A stretch of 64,000 bases of DNA from an uncultured Bacteroidales bacterium (GTDB lineage: Bacteria > Bacteroidota > Bacteroidia > Bacteroidales > Paludibacteraceae). This document shows, in pieces, positions 51,110 to 58,485 of the stretch (positions are counted from its first letter, which is position 1; each line of letters begins with the position of its first letter). Where the stretch lies: assembly GCA_900316005.1 (NCBI GenBank), contig ONBH01000011.1, forward strand, positions 1 through 64,000. Reading direction: 5' to 3'. Made by a program: the position numbers and the translations under genes. Below the pieces are notes generated by a model. That model was not told the DNA's origin and made no database searches. It worked only from the letters and a program-made list of their open reading frames with translations.

Positions 51110-51148
51110 ATTTTAAATTTTAAATATTAAATATTAAATCCTAATCAT
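51110..51148. repeat. Heptad array before the EF-hand gene
   Basis: attttaa-attttaa-atattaa-atattaa-atcctaa directly precedes the ATG at 51149. Each unit ends in TAA. Confidence 0.7.
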
Positions 51149-52831
51149 ATGTATAATTTCACTTTTGCCAACGTGGGTGGTAGTACCCGCGTGAAGATTC
51201 AGTCAGGCGATGACATCCGTCACCTGGGCGAACTGGATCAAAAGATGTGGACAGTACTTTCCTGTCCCTGTCACGGACTGGAGATTGACGAGCGTTCGCT
51301 CAATCTCATGGACGCAGATGGCGACGGTCAACTGCACGTAACCGAAGTCATCAAAGCTGCCGAATGGCTCAGCACCGTGCTCAAGAATCTGGACACCCTC
51401 TTCCTCGCTACCGATCGCGTGGATAAGGACAACATCCTGGACCCCGACCTGCGTGCCATCGCCGACAAACTGCCCGAGGCTACGCTCAAAGCCCTGGATG
51501 AGATGCTCGCCACCATCACCGTGGAGGAAGAAAAGGCTCCCGAAGCCCCCTACCCCGCTAATGTCATCGCAGCCTACAAGGCTAAGAAGGAGGAATATGC
51601 CGCCTACTTCGAGCAGGATAAACTGCAGCAGATAGGACTGACCGTTATCCCCGAAGAGACACCCAAGCCCGGTATGAAAGAGGCTGAGTTCCTGGAGATG
51701 GGCACCAAGATTGCCGAATGGGAAGCTGCCGTTGAGGGCGTCAACCAGCGCAACACCGCTGCCTGGGATGCCAAACGCGGCGAATACGAACCGCTGCGTA
51801 AGTTACTGCTGCTGCACCGCGACTTTGTGACCCTGCTGCACAACTTCGTCACCTTCGAGCAGTTCTACCGCGTCAATGCCGATGCCATCTTCCAGGCCGG
51901 TACCCTCGTCATCGACCAGCGTGCCTGCCACCTGACGCTCATAGCCAAAGAGCTGCCCAAACTCGATGCACAGGCACCTGCCAGCAATATGTTCCTGGTG
52001 TTCTGCGACTGCAAAAACAAGAAACTGAACAAGACGCTGCAGATCGTAGCAGCGGTAACCATGGGTGAAATCAACAGCCTCTATGTAGGCAAGAACGCCA
52101 TCTTCTATGACCGCCATGGCAACGACTACGATGCCACCATCACCAAGATTATCGACAACCCCATCTCCATCCGTCAGGCATTCTGGACCCCCTACCGCAA
52201 GTTAGCGAAGTGGGTTGAAGAGTTACTCAACAAACGCGCGGCCGAGAAGGACGCCAAGGCATTCGAAGATATGAAGACCAAGACGGACGCCGCACTCACC
52301 ACTAAGACCGAAGAGCCTATCATCACCAAGCAACAGGTTTTTGATATCGCTAAGTTCGCCGGTATCTTTGCCGCCATTGGTATGGCATTAGGCATGATTG
52401 GTTCGGCACTCGCCAGCATAGCCGCCGGTATGGCATCCTTGTTATGGTGGCAAATTATCATCGTCTTCGTTGTCATCCTGCTGGTGATATCCGGTCCGTC
52501 GATGATTATGGCTTGGCTCAAGCTGCGCAAACGTAACCTGTCGCCCGTACTGAACGCCAACGGCTGGGCTGTCAATGCCGACAACCTCATCTCCATCCCC
52601 TTTGGTGCTACGCTGACCGAACAGGTTTCCTTCCCGCTGGTCAAGCTCAACGACCCCTTTGCCAAGAGCGGCATGGATCCCTGGAAAAAATGGGCGATTG
52701 CCATCGTCTGCATCTTAGCAGCAATAGCAATCGCCGTCATTGTGCTCCGTACCACCGGTGTCTTCGGTGGCGAAGAGGCTACATGCGTTCAGGCATCTCA
52801 ATGCCTAACAGACTCATTGCAGAACCAATAA
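51149..52831 (+). CDS. EF-hand-containing membrane protein of unknown function
   Basis: A 560-residue protein I do not recognise. Residues 55-66 (DADGDGQLHVTE) form a textbook EF-hand calcium loop, followed by helix VIKAAEWLSTVL. A long helical, Glu/Lys-rich part (~90-385) has no signal peptide. Three membrane segments follow: ~398-418 and ~424-450 (GMALGMIGSALASIAAGMASLLWWQIIIVFVVILLVI) and ~513-532. A short loop between them contains NANGWAVNADNLISIPFGATLTEQ. The large N-terminal part probably faces the cytosol. No promoter is clear; repeats fill the gap upstream. The 3' end overlaps the convergent argS gene by 53 bp, so the last ~17 residues are antisense to the argS C-terminus. Function unknown. 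Confidence 0.7.
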   Translation: MYNFTFANVGGSTRVKIQSGDDIRHLGELDQKMWTVLSCPCHGLEIDERSLNLMDADGDGQLHVTEVIKAAEWLSTVLKNLDTLFLATDRVDKDNILDPDLRAIADKLPEATLKALDEMLATITVEEEKAPEAPYPANVIAAYKAKKEEYAAYFEQDKLQQIGLTVIPEETPKPGMKEAEFLEMGTKIAEWEAAVEGVNQRNTAAWDAKRGEYEPLRKLLLLHRDFVTLLHNFVTFEQFYRVNADAIFQAGTLVIDQRACHLTLIAKELPKLDAQAPASNMFLVFCDCKNKKLNKTLQIVAAVTMGEINSLYVGKNAIFYDRHGNDYDATITKIIDNPISIRQAFWTPYRKLAKWVEELLNKRAAEKDAKAFEDMKTKTDAALTTKTEEPIITKQQVFDIAKFAGIFAAIGMALGMIGSALASIAAGMASLLWWQIIIVFVVILLVISGPSMIMAWLKLRKRNLSPVLNANGWAVNADNLISIPFGATLTEQVSFPLVKLNDPFAKSGMDPWKKWAIAIVCILAAIAIAVIVLRTTGVFGGEEATCVQASQCLTDSLQNQ

Positions 52832-54584
52832 CTCGGGCTACACAGTCTGAGAGCACGATACGAAGACTCCGCTTGGCGGGGTCTTCTTCGTTTAGGATGG
52901 AGTAGTCGTGGTAGAACGAGTTGAAGTCGCAGGCTACGTTATAGGCATACGCGGCTATCTGGGCGGGCGAGAAATCTTCACCTGCCTGACGCACCGCAGC
53001 GGGGTATTCCGTCAGGCGCTGAATCAGCGTTAGCTCTTTCTCCTCGAGCCCGATAACCGATAACCCAGAACCGAGAACCGAGAACCGAGAACCGATAACC
53101 GAGTCCCCTGCCTTACGCAGCACCGACTGTATGCGGGCATAGGTATATTGGATGAAGGGCCCTGTATTGCCGTTGAAGTCGATAGACTCATCGGGGTTGA
53201 AGAGCATGTTCTTGCGCGGATCGACCTTCAGGATGAAGTATTTCAGCGCACCCATACCCACCTTGCGGGCTATCTCGTCGGCCTCAGCCTCGGTGATATC
53301 GGGCAGGGTGTTGACTTTGTCGCGGGCTATCTCCTTGGCGTCGCGCACCATGGCATCCATCAGGTCATCGGCATCGACCACCGTGCCCTCGCGACTCTTC
53401 ATCTTGCCGTTGGGCAGTTCGACCATGCCGTACGAGAAGTGGACCAACTCCTTGCCAAAGGGGAAGCCTAACTTATCCAGCAAGAGCGACAGCACCTTGA
53501 AGTGATACTCCTGCTCGTTGCCCACGACATAGACCATCTTGTCGATGGGATAGTCCTTAAAGCGCAGTTTGGCGGTACCGATATCCTGCGTCATATAGAC
53601 GCTGGTGCCATCCTGACGGAGCAGCAGTTTCTCATCCAGTCCGTCGCCGGTCAGGTCTGCCCATACCGAGTTATCGGCGCGGCGGTAGAAGATGCCCTCC
53701 TGCAGGCCGCGCTCTACTTCTTTCTTGCCCTCTAAGTAGGTATTCGACTCGTAGTAGATCTTATCGAACGCTACGCCCAAGCGGCGGTAGGTCTCGTCAA
53801 AGCCGGCATAGACCCAGTTATTCATCTTCTCCCACAGGGCGCGAACCTCGGGGTCGCCTTGTTCCCATTTCAGCAGCATCGCCTGCGCTTCCTTCATCAG
53901 CGGAGCCTCGCGCTTGGCGGTGTCTTCGTCCATGCCCTGCGCCATCAGTTGCTTGATCTGAGCTTTGTACTCTACGTCAAAACGCACGTAGTAGTCGCCG
54001 ATGAGGTGGTCACCTTTCTTGCCGCTGGACTCCGGTGTCTCGCCCTGCCCGAACTTGAGCCAGGCGAGCATCGACTTGCAGATATGAATGCCGCGGTCGT
54101 TCACGATATTGGTCTTGACCACCTTCCAGCCGTTCGCCTCCTGTATCTTAGCGATGGAATAGCCCAAGAGGTTGTTGCGCACGTGGCCGAGGTGCAGGGG
54201 TTTGTTGGTGTTGGGCGACGAGTACTCGACCATCATCAGGCGGTTGTTGGCGGGCCATGTTCCGTAGGCGGGGTCTGCATGGATAGCTCCCAGCTGCGCG
54301 ATCCACCAGGCGTCGGCGATGCTCAGGTTCAGGAATCCCTGCACGGCATTGTACTTGGCGATGAGTTGCTGAGAGTTTGCCATCAGCCATTCGCCTATTT
54401 CCTGCGCTACCATCTGCGGGGCTTTGCGGGCAGCCTTCACAAAGGGGAAGACCACGACTGTCATGTTGCCCTCAAACTCGGCACGAGTCTTCTGCAGCTG
54501 TATCTGTTTCTCATCCGCCTCAATGCCGTACAGCGCCTTCACCGCCGCACCGACATAGTGGCTTAATTGTTGTTCCAGTGTCAT
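52779..54584 (-). CDS. argS: Arginyl-tRNA synthetase
   Basis: A ~600-residue class I synthetase charging tRNA-Arg. N-terminal Arg-S add-on domain (~1-95), HIGH-type motif HLGH (~129-132, in SSPNTNKPLHLGHVRNN), KMSK-like KMKSREG (~393), and C-terminal DALR anticodon-binding helices (~480-600, ending SDCVARVIGSAMSLLGI). The ATG at 54584 overlaps the pepP stop (ATGA) and is preferred over an in-frame ATG four codons upstream. An in-frame heptad array (53051-53099) inserts about DSVIGSRFSVLGSGLSVIG at ~494-511, in the loop before LEEKELTLIQRL of the DALR domain. The gene overlaps the convergent EF-hand gene at its 3' end. Confidence 0.94.
   Translation of the reverse strand: MTLEQQLSHYVGAAVKALYGIEADEKQIQLQKTRAEFEGNMTVVVFPFVKAARKAPQMVAQEIGEWLMANSQQLIAKYNAVQGFLNLSIADAWWIAQLGAIHADPAYGTWPANNRLMMVEYSSPNTNKPLHLGHVRNNLLGYSIAKIQEANGWKVVKTNIVNDRGIHICKSMLAWLKFGQGETPESSGKKGDHLIGDYYVRFDVEYKAQIKQLMAQGMDEDTAKREAPLMKEAQAMLLKWEQGDPEVRALWEKMNNWVYAGFDETYRRLGVAFDKIYYESNTYLEGKKEVERGLQEGIFYRRADNSVWADLTGDGLDEKLLLRQDGTSVYMTQDIGTAKLRFKDYPIDKMVYVVGNEQEYHFKVLSLLLDKLGFPFGKELVHFSYGMVELPNGKMKSREGTVVDADDLMDAMVRDAKEIARDKVNTLPDITEAEADEIARKVGMGALKYFILKVDPRKNMLFNPDESIDFNGNTGPFIQYTYARIQSVLRKAGDSVIGSRFSVLGSGLSVIGLEEKELTLIQRLTEYPAAVRQAGEDFSPAQIAAYAYNVACDFNSFYHDYSILNEEDPAKRSLRIVLSDCVARVIGSAMSLLGIEMPERM
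53051..53099. repeat. In-frame heptad array in argS
   Basis: Seven 7-bp units: cgataac, cgataac, ccagaac, three cgagaac, cgataac. In the argS reading direction these are GTTATCG and GTTCTCG, which lack stop codons in any frame. Confidence 0.85.
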
Positions 54585-56437
54585 ATTGCTTTGCATTTTT
54601 CTTTGAGCCACGCGGCTTCCTCGGCGTTGAGGCGCGGAGCTACTTCGTTATATACTTTCTGGTGGTACGCGTTGAGCCATGCGCGTTCCTGCTCGGTGAG
54701 CATGCTCATCTCAATGAGGCGTGTGTCGTAGTAGCATAGCGTGATGGTCTCGAACTCGTAGTACTGTTCGCCCGTGGTGCGCGACGACAAGCCCGTGGCC
54801 GGAATGGTCACCACCAGGTTCTCGATACGGATACCGTATTCGCCCGTGCGGTAGATACCGGGTTCATCGCTGAATACATTTCCCTCGCGGATGGGGTTGG
54901 TGTTATTGTCGGTGCGGATATTAGCCGGTCCCTCATGGCAACCCATGTAGTGGCCCACGCCGTGGCCCGTGCCGTGGCCGTAGGTGATACCTTCGTGCCA
55001 CATATACTGGTGCGCCAACACGTCTAACTGATTGCCGCGTGTACCCTTCGGGAAGCGAACCTGTGCCAGGGCTATATGGCCTTTGAGTACCAGGGTGTAG
55101 TCGCGTTTTACGGCTTCGGGTATGGGTTGCTCGCTACCGATCCAGACGGTGCGGGTGATATCGGTGGTTCCATCCAGGTACTGCCCGCCCGAGTCTAACA
55201 GCAGTACGCCGTCGCCCTCGATACGGGCGCAGTTGTCGGGCGTAGCGTGGTAGTGCACAATGGCTCCGTTACCCTTCCAGCCGGCTATGGTGCAGAACGA
55301 GTCATCCGTGTAGTTCTTGCCCTGACTGCGGAAGTCGGTCAGTTTCTCAGCGAGCGTTATCTCGGTCTGCGGCGTACGGAGCGCCTCGGTCTCGAGCCAG
55401 CGGAAGAAACGGGTCAGTGCCACGCCATCGACCTTCATCGCCTCGCGTTCGCCGGCAATCTCCGTGGCGTTCTTGACCGACATCATCACCTGCACGGGGC
55501 TGGGGGTCGCATTCACGCGGCGCGTCACGGCGGGGTTGATAGCTTCGTACAAAGCCTCGTTCACGCGGTTGCCGTCGTAGAGCACACCCTCGGATGCGAT
55601 GGTACGGAGGTATGCGAACACATCGCCGTATTCATGGATGGTCACCCCTATTTTGCTCAGGTACGCGCGGGCGGCGTCATCGAGCTTGCGGTGGTCGATG
55701 AATAGGTTGCAAGCCGCCTTCTCCACCACGACATAAGCTATCACGCACGGTGTGTAGTCCACATCCGTTCCGCGCACGTTCAGTAGCCAGCCTATCTCGT
55801 CCAGCTCCGCGATGACGCAGGCATCGGCACGCCGTTCTGCCAAGGCCTCGCGTACGCGCTGCAGTTTCTGCGCCACGCTCTCGCCGGCATACTGCTCGTC
55901 GTAGGGCAGCAGTTTGTTCATGGGTATCTCGGGGCGGCCTTCCGTCCAGATAGGGCCTATCAGGTCCAGCGAGCGCAGACTGAGTCCGCCGTCCTCCAGT
56001 TCCTCGCGCAGCTTGCGGTAGCCGTTCACCGAGTACATCTCGGGGTTGACACCGATGGTGATCGGTTCTCGGGAGAGACGGCAAGGAATGCCGTCTCTAC
56101 AGGTGGCCACGGTTCTCGGTGCTCGGATAAGCCAGTCGGTGATGCTCGGGCAATCGACATCGCTCTCGCGCATCAGTTCCACGGTGGTGCCTTGCAGCTC
56201 GGCTTCGGCCTGCAGGTAGTAGCGGCTGTCGGTCCAGAGCAGGGCTCGGTCGGTAGTGATGACGGCAGTACCCGTCTCGCCCAAGAAGCCGGTTATCCAC
56301 GACATCTCCGCCCAGTGCGGAGCCATATACTCACTGGCGTGCGGGTCTGTGCCCGGCACGATATAGGCGCTAAGGCCCTCTTTTTTCATCAGCGCACGCA
56401 GCGCTGCCAATCTCTCTATAATGGTCATCTTTTTCAT
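54581..56437 (-). CDS. pepP: Xaa-Pro aminopeptidase (M24B, aminopeptidase P)
   Basis: A 618-residue three-domain enzyme: two creatinase-N-like domains (~8-150 and ~165-320) and a C-terminal pita-bread catalytic domain (~330-555). Metal ligands are visible in LLLDSGGQYLDGTTDITRT (Asp ~414 and ~425), GHGTGHGVGHYMGCHEGP (His ~490) and FSDEPGIYRTGEYGIRIENL (Glu). It removes N-terminal residues preceding proline in the cytosol. Length agrees with the long, eukaryote-like type common in Bacteroidota. Residues ~105-125 (RTVATCRDGIPCRLSRE) come from an in-frame heptad/palindrome insertion. It is upstream of and overlaps argS; nadC precedes it. Confidence 0.92.
   Translation of the reverse strand: MKKMTIIERLAALRALMKKEGLSAYIVPGTDPHASEYMAPHWAEMSWITGFLGETGTAVITTDRALLWTDSRYYLQAEAELQGTTVELMRESDVDCPSITDWLIRAPRTVATCRDGIPCRLSREPITIGVNPEMYSVNGYRKLREELEDGGLSLRSLDLIGPIWTEGRPEIPMNKLLPYDEQYAGESVAQKLQRVREALAERRADACVIAELDEIGWLLNVRGTDVDYTPCVIAYVVVEKAACNLFIDHRKLDDAARAYLSKIGVTIHEYGDVFAYLRTIASEGVLYDGNRVNEALYEAINPAVTRRVNATPSPVQVMMSVKNATEIAGEREAMKVDGVALTRFFRWLETEALRTPQTEITLAEKLTDFRSQGKNYTDDSFCTIAGWKGNGAIVHYHATPDNCARIEGDGVLLLDSGGQYLDGTTDITRTVWIGSEQPIPEAVKRDYTLVLKGHIALAQVRFPKGTRGNQLDVLAHQYMWHEGITYGHGTGHGVGHYMGCHEGPANIRTDNNTNPIREGNVFSDEPGIYRTGEYGIRIENLVVTIPATGLSSRTTGEQYYEFETITLCYYDTRLIEMSMLTEQERAWLNAYHQKVYNEVAPRLNAEEAAWLKEKCKAI
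56062..56126. repeat. In-frame composite repeat in pepP (heptads around a palindrome)
   Basis: GTTCTCG heptads at 56065-56071 and 56112-56125 flank a perfect 10-bp inverted repeat, AGAGACGGCA (56074-56083) and TGCCGTCTCT (56089-56098), with a 5-nt loop. It looks like a palindromic element inserted within a heptad array. Confidence 0.75.
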
Positions 56438-56548
56438 TTACTATTTTGTCATTTACTATTTGTTCATTTATTTGTTCATTTTGACATTGAATCAAATGGT
56501 ACATAAATGGTACATGGTAAATGAACAAATGGTACATGCTTTTGTCAA
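56438..56548. repeat. Intergenic repeat tract nadC/pepP
   Basis: Irregular repeats: catttac/tatttgt/tcattta units, then three copies of aaatggtacat. No gene or clear promoter. It fills the whole gap between nadC and pepP. Confidence 0.65.
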
Positions 56549-57406
56549 TTATTTCACGGCTTTGAAGCTCATATCCAGCGACTTGACGCTGTGCGTCAGG
56601 GCGCCAACAGACACATAGTCCACGCCTGCCAGGGCATAGGCACGGATGGTATCCAGTGTGATGCCGCCGCTGGACTCGATCTCGATATACTTGCCGCCGT
56701 AGTCACGGATGATCTTCACAGCCTCAGCGGTGCGCTCGGGTGTGAAGTTATCCAGCATGATGCGGTCGGGAATGCCGGTAGCGAGTGCCTCGCGTATCTC
56801 CTGCTCGTTGCGGGTCTCAATCTCGATACGTAGGCTGAGGTTCTTAGCGCGGCAGTAGTCGCGTGCGCGTTGCAGCGCATTGGTGATGCCGCCGGCGAAG
56901 TCCACATGGTTATCCTTCAAGAGAATCATATCAAACAGCCCGATGCGGTGGTTCATACCGCCGCCGATACGCACGGCTTCTTTCTCCAGGTAGCGCAGTC
57001 CGGGCGTGGTCTTGCGGGTGTCGAGCACATGGCAACCGGTGTCGGCTATGAGGCTCTGGTAGCGGTGGGCGGTCGTAGCGACGCCCGACATACGCTGCAT
57101 GATATTGAGCATGGTGCGCTCGATCTGCAGCAGGCTCAGTTCTTTGCCGGTGACGCGGAACGCCACATCGCCGGGTTTGACGGCGTCGCCGTCATGCAGC
57201 AGTTGGTCCATACGGCATTCGGGGTCGAAGTACCGGATGATTTCCTTCGCCACCTCAACGCCGGCGAGTATGCCGGTGTCTTTGATGAGTAACTGCTGGC
57301 AGCCCATCTGTGTGGGCGGGATGCAGCACAGTGAGGTGTGGTCACCTTCGCGGATATCCTCCTCAAACCAGATCTTAATCAGCTTTCGCAACTCTTCTCT
57401 TTCCAT
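56549..57406 (-). CDS. nadC: Nicotinate-nucleotide pyrophosphorylase (quinolinate phosphoribosyltransferase)
   Basis: A 285-residue enzyme converting quinolinate and PRPP to nicotinate mononucleotide, CO2 and PPi in de novo NAD synthesis. The N-terminal beta domain (EDIREGDHTSLCCIPP) is followed by the barrel with RTMLNIMQRMSGVAT, DTRKTTPGLRYLEKEAVRIGGGMNHR, MILLKDNHVDFAGG, EIETRNEQEIREAL, IMLDNFTPE and ESSGGI...GVDYVSVGALTHS, which hold the conserved Arg, Lys and Asp substrate contacts. The ATG at 57406 starts MEREELRK; an in-frame upstream start lies in repeat sequence. Neither nadA nor nadB is adjacent. It may be co-transcribed with the CDF gene upstream across a heptad tract. Confidence 0.95.
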   Translation of the reverse strand: MEREELRKLIKIWFEEDIREGDHTSLCCIPPTQMGCQQLLIKDTGILAGVEVAKEIIRYFDPECRMDQLLHDGDAVKPGDVAFRVTGKELSLLQIERTMLNIMQRMSGVATTAHRYQSLIADTGCHVLDTRKTTPGLRYLEKEAVRIGGGMNHRIGLFDMILLKDNHVDFAGGITNALQRARDYCRAKNLSLRIEIETRNEQEIREALATGIPDRIMLDNFTPERTAEAVKIIRDYGGKYIEIESSGGITLDTIRAYALAGVDYVSVGALTHSVKSLDMSFKAVK

Positions 57407-57421
57407 ATATATAATAAATAT

Positions 57422-57490
57422 CAACTATCAACTGTCAACTATCAACTGTCAACTATCAAATATCAACTGTCAACTATCAACTATCAACTA
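57422..57490. repeat. Heptad array CDF/nadC
   Basis: Ten units of caactat/caactgt/caaatat. On the coding (minus) strand they read ATAGTTG/ACAGTTG, and the first unit contributes the TAG stop of the CDF gene (57488-57490). Confidence 0.88.
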
Positions 57491-58372
57491 TACGCTCGGT
57501 TCCATGTGTATTGATACATAGCTCTCCTCGCCAAAGCGCTCACGGATACGCTGCTCGATCTCGCTGGAGCGGTCGTGGGCTTCACGCAGCGTCATATCCC
57601 CATCCATGCGTACGTGTACATCTACCGCTATATGATTGCCGATACGCCGTGTGCGCAACTTGTGCGGGTCTTCCACACCGTTGACCGACAGGATCAGCTG
57701 CCGGATTTCCTGCTCCGTCTCTTCGGGCAGCGAGCCCTCGGTCAGTTCCGCCATGCTTCCGCCTATCAGTTCTACCGCGGTATGCACCAGCATCAGTCCG
57801 ACGATGATACCGGCTATCGGGTCGAGCACCGTCCACCGGCTGCCCAGCAGCAGCGCGCCGCCGATACCGATGGCAGCACCGATGGACGAGAGGGCGTCGC
57901 TGCGGTGGTGCCACGCATTGGCGACCATAGCCTGCGAATCGAGCGCTTTGCCTCGGCGGATGGTGTACCAGAACAGTGCCTCCTTCATCACAATCGATAT
58001 CAACGCTGCCCATAGTGCTATCTGCCCGGGCGCTGCCAGGTCTTCGCCACGCAGCCAAGCCGAGAGTTTCTGCCCGCCGTTAACGATGATACCGATGGCT
58101 ACCCCCATCAGGCCGATGGCAATCAGGAACGAGGCGATCGTCTCGTATTTGCCATGACCATATTCGTGTGTCTTATCTTCGGGTTTGCTGCTGATACGCA
58201 CAAAGACGATGACCAGTATATCCGTCAGAAAGTCTGATAGCGAGTGCACGGCGTCCGCCACCATGGCGGTGCTATGCCCGACGATACCTGCCACAAACTT
58301 AAAGGCCAGCAGCAGGGCGTTCACCACACTACCCACCAGCGTCACGCGGTATATTTCCTTTTCTCTGCTCAT
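57488..58372 (-). CDS. Cation diffusion facilitator (CDF) metal efflux transporter
   Basis: A 294-residue inner-membrane antiporter with six transmembrane segments (about 10-210) and a C-terminal cytosolic domain (~215-294). Metal-site residues are in VADAVHSLSDFLTD (TM2, D-x-x-x-D) and AWHHRSDALSSIGAAIG (TM5, H-x-x-x-D-like HRSD). The C-terminal part (VEDPHKLRTRRIGNHIAVDVHVRMDGDMTLREAHD) is the usual dimerisation domain. It exports Zn, Fe, Mn or similar divalent ions in exchange for protons, and the H-D site favours Zn. The ATG at 58372 follows the promoter at 58425-58456. The stop codon lies within the heptad array. Confidence 0.9.
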   Translation of the reverse strand: MSREKEIYRVTLVGSVVNALLLAFKFVAGIVGHSTAMVADAVHSLSDFLTDILVIVFVRISSKPEDKTHEYGHGKYETIASFLIAIGLMGVAIGIIVNGGQKLSAWLRGEDLAAPGQIALWAALISIVMKEALFWYTIRRGKALDSQAMVANAWHHRSDALSSIGAAIGIGGALLLGSRWTVLDPIAGIIVGLMLVHTAVELIGGSMAELTEGSLPEETEQEIRQLILSVNGVEDPHKLRTRRIGNHIAVDVHVRMDGDMTLREAHDRSSEIEQRIRERFGEESYVSIHMEPSV

Positions 58373-58424
58373 ACAATTCCATCTTTTGGGGGCGTAAGGA
58401 TACGCCAACAAATCTTTTCGGGTG

Positions 58425-58456
58425 CAAAGATACAACTTTTTTTTGACATACGCAAA
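58425..58456 (-). promoter_or_regulatory. Promoter of the CDF gene
   Basis: Minus-strand TTTG (58453-58456), 20-bp spacer, TATCTTTG (58425-58432). The -33 element overlaps the A-tract/T-run of the upstream terminator. Confidence 0.8.
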
Positions 58457-58485
58457 AAAAATCGCCCTTTCGAGCGATTTTTTTT
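58454..58485 (-). terminator. Terminator of the giant secreted gene
   Basis: Perfect 12-bp stem (A8TCGC at 58454-58465 with GCGAT8 at 58474-58485), 8-nt loop. On the minus strand it gives a T-run right after the stem. It overlaps both the stop codon of the secreted gene and the CDF promoter. Confidence 0.85.
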
